This document shows, piece by piece, positions 32,895 through 41,531 of a stretch of 64,000 nucleotides of DNA. How positions within the stretch are numbered: the stretch's first letter is position 1; each line of letters begins with the position of its first letter. Source of the DNA: a bacterium 1xD42-87 (lineage in GTDB: Bacteria; Bacillota; Clostridia; Lachnospirales; Lachnospiraceae); the NCBI GenBank assembly GCA_003611805.1, contig RAYM01000033.1, positions 1-64,000 of the forward strand, in the 5' to 3' direction. Under the pieces are notes generated by a model, which searched no databases, was not told the origin of the DNA, and worked only from the letters and a program-made list of their open reading frames with translations. Position numbers and translations under genes: made by a program.

Positions 32895-34354
32895 TTATTT
32901 TCCCACACTTTTTCATCCATTTGACAACTGATTTTTCTTAAAATGCCAGTAGTAGATTTTCCTTCTACATACGGTATTAAAACCAGTTTACCACCTCTGC
33001 GTTCCACAATATCTTTACCTACAACCTCATCCGATTTATAATCCCCGCCTTTAACCAGTATGTCCGGTTTAACCGCACTTATAAGTTCATAGGGCGTGTC
33101 CTGCTCAAACAGCACAACAAAGTCAATAAAAGCCAATGCTGCGATCAATTCCGCCCTGTCAACATCTGCATTAATTGGTCTGTCTGAACCTTTTAGTCTT
33201 CTTACCGAACTGTCACTGTTAATACCAACCACTAAAATATCCCCGAGTAAAGACGCTTGATATAAGTACCTTACGTGTCCGATATGTAAAATATCAAAAC
33301 AGCCATTTGTGAATACTATCTTTTTGTCGGGATTCCTTTTTCTCAATTCAGCCATGCTGTTTATATCAACTATCTTACGCGTATATTCGTCTGCTCTCCC
33401 GTTTATCAAAAAATGCTCTATTTCATTCCAGTAAACACAGGAGGTGCCAACCTTAGAAACCTGTATCCCGGCGGCGTAATTTGCAAATTTAACTGCATCC
33501 TCCATGGAACAGTGATTAACAATACATGCCGCCAGATAGGCAAACGCCGTATCTCCTGCTCCTGTAACATCATATACTTCCTGACATATTGATTTCACAA
33601 AGTAAGGAGTCTCTCCCCCAACCAAAACCATTCCGCCTGCACCTAATGTCGTCAATACAAATTGGCAGTTGCAGGTTTTCCTCAAATATTCCGACGCACT
33701 CACAATTTCTTTGTCGCTGGACACAGGCATTCCCGTAAGATCATGCAGCTCTTTAAGATTTGGCTTCAATAAACAGGCATCTTTATATTTTTCAATTTTG
33801 GAATCTTTGACATCGATAATGACGGGAATCTTTTTTTGATTTGATACTTGTATTACTCCCTGTGTAAGCTCATATGTCAGTAAGCCTTTTAAATAATCAG
33901 AAACAAGTACTAAATCATATCTGTCTATCGTTTTTTCAAGCTTCGACAGCAGCAGTTCGCATTCCTGCTCACTGATCGCATCTGTATCCTCCGCATCAAT
34001 CCGAACGACCTGTTGGTGATAGCTCGCCAGCAATCTTATTTTTTCGGTTGTGTTTCGTCTCGACGTAACTACCAAATCTGTATTAATCCCTTTTTCTTCT
34101 AAAATACCTCTTATAATCTCGCCGTTTTTATCATTTCCGACTAACGCCATAATTGATACAAGCTGATCTGCCGCAGCCAGATTTGCCGCGACATTCGCCG
34201 CTCCGCCTAACATACTCTTTTCTGCTGTTTTATGGAATACCGGCACTGGCGCTTCTGGAGATATTCTTTGCACATCTCCTCTGTAATAGGTGTCAAGCAT
34301 GATATCTCCTATTACAAGTATGTTTTTTTTACCTATATTCGGAATTTTTTTCAT
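32882..34354 (-). CDS. hldE: Bifunctional heptose 7-phosphate kinase / heptose 1-phosphate adenylyltransferase
   Basis: A 490-residue fusion. Residues 1-325 are a PfkB-type kinase: LVIGDIMLDTYYRGDVQRISPEAPVPVF, LGGAANVAANLA and the catalytic DVTGAGDTAFAYLA. Residues 340-490 are a nucleotidyltransferase with FTNGCFDILHIGHVRYLYQA (HxGH) and a DILVKGGDY motif. It makes heptose 1,7-bisphosphate and, after GmhB, ADP-D-glycero-beta-D-manno-heptose. The fused form is typical of Gram-negative LPS pathways. Confidence 0.95.
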   Translation of the reverse strand: MKKIPNIGKKNILVIGDIMLDTYYRGDVQRISPEAPVPVFHKTAEKSMLGGAANVAANLAAADQLVSIMALVGNDKNGEIIRGILEEKGINTDLVVTSRRNTTEKIRLLASYHQQVVRIDAEDTDAISEQECELLLSKLEKTIDRYDLVLVSDYLKGLLTYELTQGVIQVSNQKKIPVIIDVKDSKIEKYKDACLLKPNLKELHDLTGMPVSSDKEIVSASEYLRKTCNCQFVLTTLGAGGMVLVGGETPYFVKSICQEVYDVTGAGDTAFAYLAACIVNHCSMEDAVKFANYAAGIQVSKVGTSCVYWNEIEHFLINGRADEYTRKIVDINSMAELRKRNPDKKIVFTNGCFDILHIGHVRYLYQASLLGDILVVGINSDSSVRRLKGSDRPINADVDRAELIAALAFIDFVVLFEQDTPYELISAVKPDILVKGGDYKSDEVVGKDIVERRGGKLVLIPYVEGKSTTGILRKISCQMDEKVWENKCTV

Positions 34355-34377
34355 ATGTTGTTTGCCACCCCGCCATT

Positions 34378-35343
34378 TTAGTAGATCTCATAATTCTTAT
34401 GCAGATATTTCAATACATAATCCGTTACGCCCGCTTCAAGAGTCATAAACTCCTTTTCATACCCTGCTTCTCTGAGTTTGCTCATCTCCGCCTTTGTATA
34501 ATATTGGTATTTTGCCCGCAGCTGCTCCGGCATACTGATATATTCAATATCAGGCTCCATGTCCAACGCATGAAATGCTGCCTCCGCTAATTCCCTGAAA
34601 CTTCTCGCCTGTCCGGTTCCGATATTAAAAAGACCATTAATATGTCTGTTTTCCAATAACCATACAATAACTGCGCAAATATCTTTTACATACACAAAAT
34701 CCCGAAGCTGACCGCCATCTTCATAATTGGAATTACAGGACTTGAACAACTTTATTTTCCCATTCTCACGAATCTGCCGATATCCATGAAAAACCATACT
34801 TGCCATGCTGCCTTTAAAATATTCATTAGGTCCATATACATTAAAAAATTTAAGCCCGACATACTGTTTTGGGAAAACTTTTGCCTGATGCTTTACCCAC
34901 AAATCAAAAAGATGCTTTGCATATCCATAACCATTTAGAGGAAGTAATCGGTCAATGTCCATCCTGTCATCAAACCCCTCCGCTCCATCTCCATAAGTCG
35001 CTGCCGAGCTTGCATATATAAAGCTTATATCCTTCTCGGCACAATAATTCCACAGATACTGTGTATACTCAAAATTATTGCGATACAAATAATCAAAATC
35101 TCTTTCAGCCGTGGATGACTGCGCCCCCATATGTACAATTGCTGAAACGCCTGTATAGGAAGGCAGCTCCTGTTGTAATCGAGATTTGTGTACATATTTG
35201 ATATATTTTTTATTTCGGATATTCATCCATTTATCGCTGCTATTAATATTATCAACGATAATAATATCTTCTACCCCGATGTCATTGAACATCCTCACCA
35301 GACAGCTTCCTATAAAGCCTGCACCACCCGTTATAATAACCAT
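34378..35343 (-). CDS. hldD: ADP-L-glycero-D-manno-heptose 6-epimerase
   Basis: The start MVIITGGAGFIGSCLVRMFND at 35343 follows AGGAGAAAAA. Extended SDR features: GGAGFIG nucleotide loop, IVHMGAQSSTAERDFDYLYRNNFEYT, SSAATYGDG, the YGYAKHLFD YxxxK pair, FFNVYGPNEYFKGSMASMVFH and QLRDFVYVKD. The sequence specificity (AQSSTAE, FKGSMASM) is that of HldD/RfaD rather than generic epimerases. It converts the D,D to the L,D heptose donor. Third enzyme gene of the cassette. Confidence 0.92.
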   Translation of the reverse strand: MVIITGGAGFIGSCLVRMFNDIGVEDIIIVDNINSSDKWMNIRNKKYIKYVHKSRLQQELPSYTGVSAIVHMGAQSSTAERDFDYLYRNNFEYTQYLWNYCAEKDISFIYASSAATYGDGAEGFDDRMDIDRLLPLNGYGYAKHLFDLWVKHQAKVFPKQYVGLKFFNVYGPNEYFKGSMASMVFHGYRQIRENGKIKLFKSCNSNYEDGGQLRDFVYVKDICAVIVWLLENRHINGLFNIGTGQARSFRELAEAAFHALDMEPDIEYISMPEQLRAKYQYYTKAEMSKLREAGYEKEFMTLEAGVTDYVLKYLHKNYEIY

Positions 35344-35351
35344 TTTTTCTC

Positions 35352-36425
35352 CTATCTGCCTGCTACAGCAAACACCCATGTATTTAAATTAGATGCAACA
35401 TCATCCCATGACATAGCTCTCAAATATGTCTTTTCAGCCCCTTTTGACAAGTTGTCGTAGACATCCCCCTCATATATTAATTTTATTTTTTCGTATAAGC
35501 CGGTCCAGGATTTATTTTTCACAACATATCCGTTTTTACTGTCTGACACAGAAAATGGCATACTCGTATTGTTAAATACAATGGCTGGTATTCCATAGCG
35601 CATAGCTTCTAAAATAACCATGCCAAACCCCTCACATAAAGACGGAAAAACAAAGATACCGCTCTCTTTCAATATCTCATCCTTTTCTTCTTCACCAATA
35701 CGTCCTCTTAATTTCACATTCTCTGATAAATCTGCCTTTTTAATCATTTTTATAAGTTTCCGTGTATATCTCAGATTTACTTTTGTATCTCCTATAATAT
35801 TGGCTGTGGGCGTCAGCCCATCCTTTTTCTTGAGTTTTTCCAACGCTTTGACTAAATAATGCGGTCCTTTCCTGGGAATGATATGACCTATAAAAACTAT
35901 ATTATGATTGCTGAACGGCTGTCTTTTGACAACACCTGCTGAATTGTCAAATCCAATCCCTATATATGTCAAAGAGAGCCCCTTGAGTGCTCTTATTTCC
36001 TTAGCCAGATTATATGAATAATTTCCGGCAAACAGTAACCCGTCCATTTGTTTGAACGTATACATTTCTGATAAACAGATCGGTATTCTCATGCATCCTG
36101 CAATCTGCTTATAATAAAAATGATGTACCACTGCGTATATTTTTATAGCCGACCTTCGCCTTATATAACTGATAACTGTGCAAAAACGTGTATATGCTCT
36201 CGCGTCAATAACGAGTACATCGTATTTTTTCAGCAGCCTGACTATTTCCCTCTTTTTTTTACTGCTGTATACATACCGGGAAAATCCGCTTTCATCCAAT
36301 CCTTTTACATCAATATTGCAACTCATGTTACCCGACAAAATTTTTTCATATTCATAATCTACAATAATCCCGCCTGTCCGCTTATCATTTTCCCCCGGAA
36401 ATCCCATCAACAAAACGTTTATCAT
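35352..36425 (-). CDS. Glycosyltransferase, GT4 family
   Basis: The start MINVLLMGFPGENDKRTGGIIVDYEYE at 36425 follows GGGAGGTAACGTA. A GT-B fold protein: N-terminal GG-rich loop, NIVFIGHIIPRKGPHYLVKALEKL at the C-domain opening, and the donor-site block GIFVFPSLCEGFGMVILEAMRYGIPAIVF (E-x7-E). It transfers a nucleotide-activated sugar to the lipid-linked repeat unit. AT-rich like its neighbours. Sugar specificity unknown. Confidence 0.88.
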   Translation of the reverse strand: MINVLLMGFPGENDKRTGGIIVDYEYEKILSGNMSCNIDVKGLDESGFSRYVYSSKKKREIVRLLKKYDVLVIDARAYTRFCTVISYIRRRSAIKIYAVVHHFYYKQIAGCMRIPICLSEMYTFKQMDGLLFAGNYSYNLAKEIRALKGLSLTYIGIGFDNSAGVVKRQPFSNHNIVFIGHIIPRKGPHYLVKALEKLKKKDGLTPTANIIGDTKVNLRYTRKLIKMIKKADLSENVKLRGRIGEEEKDEILKESGIFVFPSLCEGFGMVILEAMRYGIPAIVFNNTSMPFSVSDSKNGYVVKNKSWTGLYEKIKLIYEGDVYDNLSKGAEKTYLRAMSWDDVASNLNTWVFAVAGR

Positions 36426-36429
36426 TACG

Positions 36430-37848
36430 TTACCTCCCAAGCAGCATTTGAACAAAATCTTTCATACCCGTCCAGTAATCATGAATATTCATATTGAGTT
36501 CTCTGTTCACAAGCCTCGGCCAGTGCCAGGTATTATACACGGTTTCCGATAGTATGGACGAAATTACAATAACGTACCCTCCCAGCTGGGTCTGACTAAA
36601 CAGAACGACCTCTAATATCAAGCATATTCCGCTAGCCAATATGTAACTTTTCCAATACCATAAACGATTTGTAGATGATAAATAGGATGAATAACAATTC
36701 CGATATGATATCATAAACTGATAAACTGCCAGACCTGTAAACAAATAAATATCAATCCGTATCCCCGGTTTCAGTAAATGAATAACGGGAAGACCTATGA
36801 AGACCATCCCCAATGTTCCAATCATAAAAACGATTATGTATCCGGCAACGCACATTGCCTGTGTTTTTTTCAGCTTAGTCTTATCATCGTTAACATAAGC
36901 CGACTGAATAACCGGCAAATGCGCTACATCTATGGATCTCGACACTTTTGCAATCGCAACGGCTGCCTGAGAGAGAATGGAATATGCTGCCGTCTGCTCT
37001 AAACTCATAAATCCTGAACAGATTAACGTACCCGCCTGTGTCGATACATAATCAGAAATGGAAACAACCCCGTCTTTCCATGCATTAGGCCACAACGTTT
37101 CCAGACAGCTGATGACATCCCTTTTCGATATGCTGATGTTTTGTTCCTTTGCTATTCTTTCAGGCTCAATTCGCCTGTCTAAAAATCGTTTACAGACAAC
37201 TCGCAATAAATATCCATAAATAAAGTAAGAAATACACGCCCCCAGGAAATCAAATCCCAACCACAACAGAAGCGCCAATAAAAAAAGCCGGACTATATTA
37301 GCTATGGCAATCGCCTGGCTGTTTTCTTTTATGCCGCCGCTTCCTACCAGCAGCGCACTATAATAGCCATAATAAATATTGATAAAAACGGCAGATAAAA
37401 ATACCACCCAGCCCGCCTTGATATTGATACACATGATATTTCCGGCGATGGAAATAATATAAACCGTCCCAAACGCTGCCAAAAAACACGCAGCGGCAGC
37501 AGCCATCAGAAAATATACTACTTTACACGTAGAAAATACATTTACCAACAGATGATAATCTATTTCACCGTCAGATGACATTTCTTTCACTTTCCCCTCT
37601 TTTGAAAGTGTTTTCGCCCCACTCCAGCAATAAGCCACGCTTCTGGAAAAAGAGGGGGTAAATCCAAATGTAATCAGATTTGCTATTGCCGACAGACTCA
37701 TCAGAACATACCATAAACCCAATCTGTCCGAATTAAGAAAAAAGAGCAGAAACGGCAGTTGAAAATAATTTGAACCCATATTAAACAAAGTGCCTGCATA
37801 ATTCCACAGTACCTCTTTTTTCGCAATATTAATTTGCTTCACTTTCAT
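36430..37848 (-). CDS. wzx: Oligosaccharide repeat-unit flippase
   Basis: A 472-residue protein with about 12-14 membrane helices, opening KKEVLWNYAGTLFNMGSNYFQLPFLLFFL, the polysaccharide-transporter (PST/MOP) start. GLWYVLMSLSAIANLITFGF and LWPNAWKDGVVSISDYVSTQAGTLICSGFM follow the Wzx pattern. It should flip undecaprenyl-linked repeat units outward. The start overlaps the polymerase gene by 20 bp. Symbol given by role and context. Confidence 0.85.
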   Translation of the reverse strand: MKVKQINIAKKEVLWNYAGTLFNMGSNYFQLPFLLFFLNSDRLGLWYVLMSLSAIANLITFGFTPSFSRSVAYCWSGAKTLSKEGKVKEMSSDGEIDYHLLVNVFSTCKVVYFLMAAAAACFLAAFGTVYIISIAGNIMCINIKAGWVVFLSAVFINIYYGYYSALLVGSGGIKENSQAIAIANIVRLFLLALLLWLGFDFLGACISYFIYGYLLRVVCKRFLDRRIEPERIAKEQNISISKRDVISCLETLWPNAWKDGVVSISDYVSTQAGTLICSGFMSLEQTAAYSILSQAAVAIAKVSRSIDVAHLPVIQSAYVNDDKTKLKKTQAMCVAGYIIVFMIGTLGMVFIGLPVIHLLKPGIRIDIYLFTGLAVYQFMISYRNCYSSYLSSTNRLWYWKSYILASGICLILEVVLFSQTQLGGYVIVISSILSETVYNTWHWPRLVNRELNMNIHDYWTGMKDFVQMLLGR

Positions 37849-39103
37849 ACCCCATAGCTGCTCTGGCAGGCTTAAAACAAACAGTACTTACGGATAACTT
37901 CCTTTCAGCCCTGCATTCCTCAACTTTATCTATATAATAAAACAATGGCAATATCACAAAATAATACTCAAACCCTATTTCAACCATTCCCCGCAGTAAA
38001 AAGCCGGACAGTATCACAAGCAGTATATTGCTTCTCCGCATCGTTTTTTTCCTGTCAAATTCACGCATAGCGATTAACAGAATGCAAATAAAAAGACCAA
38101 GTGCAAATATTCCTCCCCAAAAGACCTGCTGTAAAAAAACATTATGGGTATTTCCTGTTCTGGCCAATGCTCTCTCCATTGCCAGAACTGTGGAATAATC
38201 ATCATAGCTGATAGGGCTCGATATTCCATACCCCACAAAAAATTTATTCCTGATCAACTGCAATGAATAATCCCAAACCCTGTTTCGTCCTAAAGATGCC
38301 TTTTTCCCTGTCAGAAACCTGATCACAGACTCCAAATACTTCTGAATCCGAACCACAATTATTAAAATGAAAATCCCAAAGTTTAAAGCCACAATCTTTT
38401 TCCCGGAACGAAACCATGTAAACTTTGTTATTGACATAACAAAATACAATAAAGCCATTGCCAGAAAAACAATGATTCCTGTCCCGATTTCTCTCAAAAA
38501 GACAAAACTTCCAAAAAGTACAATATCCCAAAAAAGAATTCTTTTATATTTTTCATTCCTAATTGTCAGCGCGGTTGTCCAAAATAAAGATACAAAATAT
38601 AATGATATGGAAGAATTATCATCTCCTAAGAAAACCGTACTCTGGTTTTTAATTACAAATACCTTACTTACTTCATATAAACCATCCGGATTATAAATAC
38701 TTACTATTGCGTTTATAAACAGTAAAACCATAAAATACGATACAATGATCTTCAGATAAATTTCATTATCCTTCAGCATCAGAATATAGCTGCACAGACA
38801 CATGCTTCCGACATTACTAAGCAGAAAAAATAAGCTGTAACTTATATTGGAAGAATTAAGGATGCCGGAAAATACAAACGCAAAGTGGAGAAATACAGTG
38901 AGCAATACAATGCCCGGGCATCTCCATTTATTACGCCATAAAAACATCAAAACACTTAAAAGTAATATCACAATCCTGATGTAACTGGTAATATCAAACA
39001 AGGTCATTCTTTTTATATATGCGGGCGTATAAAGAATAAACAGGCATAAATACCCCAACAAATATTTGATCCACGTATTATCAGGTCTTATTTTTATTTT
39101 CAT
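37829..39103 (-). CDS. wzy: O-antigen ligase/polymerase-like membrane protein
   Basis: A 424-residue protein with about 11 predicted helices and a long periplasm-type loop. GRNRVWDYSLQLIRNKFFVGYG and RTGNTHNVFLQQVFWGGIFALGLF are the Wzy_C/RfaL pattern (NxxH, W-G motifs). It probably polymerises the repeat units delivered by the neighbouring flippase. Sequence is AT-rich and strain-specific in appearance. It overlaps the GT9 start by four bases. Confidence 0.82.
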   Translation of the reverse strand: MKIKIRPDNTWIKYLLGYLCLFILYTPAYIKRMTLFDITSYIRIVILLLSVLMFLWRNKWRCPGIVLLTVFLHFAFVFSGILNSSNISYSLFFLLSNVGSMCLCSYILMLKDNEIYLKIIVSYFMVLLFINAIVSIYNPDGLYEVSKVFVIKNQSTVFLGDDNSSISLYFVSLFWTTALTIRNEKYKRILFWDIVLFGSFVFLREIGTGIIVFLAMALLYFVMSITKFTWFRSGKKIVALNFGIFILIIVVRIQKYLESVIRFLTGKKASLGRNRVWDYSLQLIRNKFFVGYGISSPISYDDYSTVLAMERALARTGNTHNVFLQQVFWGGIFALGLFICILLIAMREFDRKKTMRRSNILLVILSGFLLRGMVEIGFEYYFVILPLFYYIDKVEECRAERKLSVSTVCFKPARAAMGYESEAN

Positions 39104-40089
39104 ACCAATATTTCATCTACTTTTTTGATAACATCGTCTACAGATATTGACATTAAACAGGATAATCCTGTTGTGCAGTTAAAATATTTATCTCCTCTTT
39201 CGGCATAGCAATACTTACACTTTGTTTTCGGTGTTATGAAAAAAGCCCTTTCACTAAAAGTTCCACACATATCCGGGTCTGTCGGTCCATGTATAGATAA
39301 TGTAGCCGTCCCTGCCGCCCCTGCAAGGTGCATCATCCCTGTGTCATTTCCGATGACAAGATCGCACGCTGATAAAATTTGAGCGGATTCCGGCAGGCTG
39401 GTTTTTCCTATTATGTTTAAAACATTGACAAGGTTTACAGCATCTCTATAATTGGCAAATTCCTTTTCCTCCTTATCGCCTCCTATCAGAATAACCTTAT
39501 ATTTTTCCCCCAGTATTCTTATCAGCTTAACATAACGTTTATATGGCCACTGTTTAAAATTGACGCCCTTCATTGCCCTGTTCTTTACCGATACATTATT
39601 TATTACATTTCCTCCCATGCAAACCGCTATTGTCTTCATTTCCTTTCCAAAATCATACTTATCGCATATTTCTGCTTTCCTGTCGTCCAGATACAGCTGC
39701 GGTTTCTTTATGGTATATTCAATTCCTAACAGTTCCAAAACATCCAGACACCTCAACACGAGATGCTTTGTCCATTTCAATTTTCTGTGAACATAGACTA
39801 CTTTTTTACATCCCAAGTATTTTAGTAATATAACACTCATCCATTTAGCGCTGATAAAATCAGCTATAATTCCAATATCATATTTTCCGGGAGCGAACAT
39901 TTTAGGCGCATCGCTCAAAGCGATCACGTTTCTTATATTCGGATTATTTAGAAACAGATCGCCGTAGTTCTGTTTTAATACGACAATATCTATCACGGCA
40001 TGTTCATCCGCAATAGCAATATTGTCGATAGTAGGCATAAAACATATACAGTCGCCAATCCCATGATGTATATCCACTAAATATCTCAT
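39100..40089 (-). CDS. Glycosyltransferase, GT9 (heptosyltransferase-like) family
   Basis: The start MRYLVDIHHGIGDCICFMPTIDN at 40089 (an alternative lies four codons upstream). HHGIGDCICFMPTI is the GT9 nucleotide-loop opening, and ACDLVIGNDTGMMHLAGAAGTATLSIHGPTDPDMCGTF is the family's donor-site block. The C-terminal CKYCYAERGDKYFNC adds four cysteines. GT9 enzymes use ADP-heptose in LPS core synthesis; with hldE/hldD in the same operon, transfer of heptose to a glycan is the simplest reading. Confidence 0.88.
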   Translation of the reverse strand: MRYLVDIHHGIGDCICFMPTIDNIAIADEHAVIDIVVLKQNYGDLFLNNPNIRNVIALSDAPKMFAPGKYDIGIIADFISAKWMSVILLKYLGCKKVVYVHRKLKWTKHLVLRCLDVLELLGIEYTIKKPQLYLDDRKAEICDKYDFGKEMKTIAVCMGGNVINNVSVKNRAMKGVNFKQWPYKRYVKLIRILGEKYKVILIGGDKEEKEFANYRDAVNLVNVLNIIGKTSLPESAQILSACDLVIGNDTGMMHLAGAAGTATLSIHGPTDPDMCGTFSERAFFITPKTKCKYCYAERGDKYFNCTTGLSCLMSISVDDVIKKVDEILV

Positions 40090-40142
40090 CCAGCATGACA
40101 CCCTTTACCTGAAATTTTTTGTATGTATGTTAAAACATCTGC

Positions 40143-41530
40143 TTATTCTATATCTAACTTTTGGTTAATCATTTTAAATTTTCCATTTTCCTCTAACGGT
40201 ATATCCGCCACAATGCTAATACTGACGTCCAATTCATTCCCTGTTTTTTCATAAATCTGCTTCGCCATTTCCTCAATATCCTTTTTACCGAGTTCATCAG
40301 TCGGAACAATTTTTAAAATTGCTTCTCCTTTTTTATCCTGGTAAAATTGATATTTTGTAACGTGCGCGAAAACATTTGAGTGCATATTGATGGAAGCCGC
40401 AGAGAATCTCGTATCGTTTTTTCCCAGTAAAACATCCTTCTGACGCCCTTCCACAGATTTTAGTCTGCGGTGTGCTCGTCCACAAGGACATTGCTCCTTC
40501 TCACTCCATTCCGCAATATCTCCGGTTCTATAACGAATTAGCGGCATCGCGTCATTAAGGAATCCCGTCGCCACAATCTCTCCACGGATACCCGGTTTCC
40601 ATATTTGATTTCCTTCCGAATCAATTAATTCTACGAACCCATACTGCGGTTCAATGTGATATTCCGTAGACTCTTCGCATTCAGCCGCCATTACCAATCG
40701 TTCTGTATGCCCATAAAAAGAAAAAACTCTTGTCTTAAGAACTTTCTCTATATACTCTCGCTGCGTGGCAGTTACAGGTTCACTAACTGCCAAAACTCCT
40801 GAGAAAGAATGCTGCAGCCCATTCTGCTCAATATAATTGCAAAGCGTCATAATTGCCGACATATAACCATGAATATATTCCGGTTTATACTTTTCAATCT
40901 TATCGCAATATAATCTTAGATTTTCTTTTGTCATTGCAAAAATATCAATACTTAGTTCTCGCTTTAACGCATCCCACTGCCAGCTTTTTCCCTTTAATTT
41001 CTTTTCACGAAAGACTTTCCCTCGCAGGATTAATCTGGAACTGTCAGGTTCATACCCCACTCTGTTCCATATATAATTTACATAAGCCCATTCTCTCATC
41101 AAAATGCTTTTATCCTGATAAAATCCTGCCGCACGTCCCGTTGTGCCTGATGTTACGACATAATCCAGTTTTTCTTTATGCATTCCGCGTTTTATCATCC
41201 GCCCAATATTGGCATGAACACATTCTTTGTCAATCATCGGGATTTTCTTTAAGTCTGATACGTCTTTGAACTCATAAGGATTAAATTTTACCTTGTCAAA
41301 ATTCTCCCTGTAAAAAGGAATCTCTTCATATGATTTAATTATTTTATTTTTTAATAAATTTACTTCACATGCTTCTCTCCCCCCCCCCCGATTAATTCTG
41401 AATACTGTCTCCAAAACACACCTCCGTATCTATACTTTTCAGGTATCAGATAAAACAACGGTGCGGCGCAGTTTATGACCCCAAGCGGTATATGATTATA
41501 GATTTTTAAAAGAACATTCACTGCTTTCAT
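40143..41530 (-). CDS. CapK-like AMP-forming ligase, frameshifted at a G11 tract
   Basis: A phenylacetate-CoA ligase/CapK homologue: DYVVTSGTTGRAAGFYQDKS (AMP loop), SFYGHTERLVMAAEC, MPLIRYRTGDIAEW and RRLKSVEGRQKD. The real N-terminus is upstream in another frame: ATG 41530, one base after the heparinase stop, reads MKAVNVLLKIYNHIPLG then RYGGVFWRQYSEL, as in full-length relatives, up to G11 (41379-41389). As sequenced that frame stops after GGGGEKHVK; with nine or twelve G it joins GREACEVNLL in frame. An alternative start at 41414 (METVFRIN) would give a shorter protein. Phase-off state or sequencing error. Confidence 0.8.
41379..41389. repeat. Homopolymer C11/G11 tract in the CapK-like gene
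   Basis: Eleven consecutive C on the plus strand lie at the exact point where the two parts of the ligase change frame. Nine or twelve would restore the full-length reading frame. Confidence 0.92.
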
Positions 41531-41531
41531 A

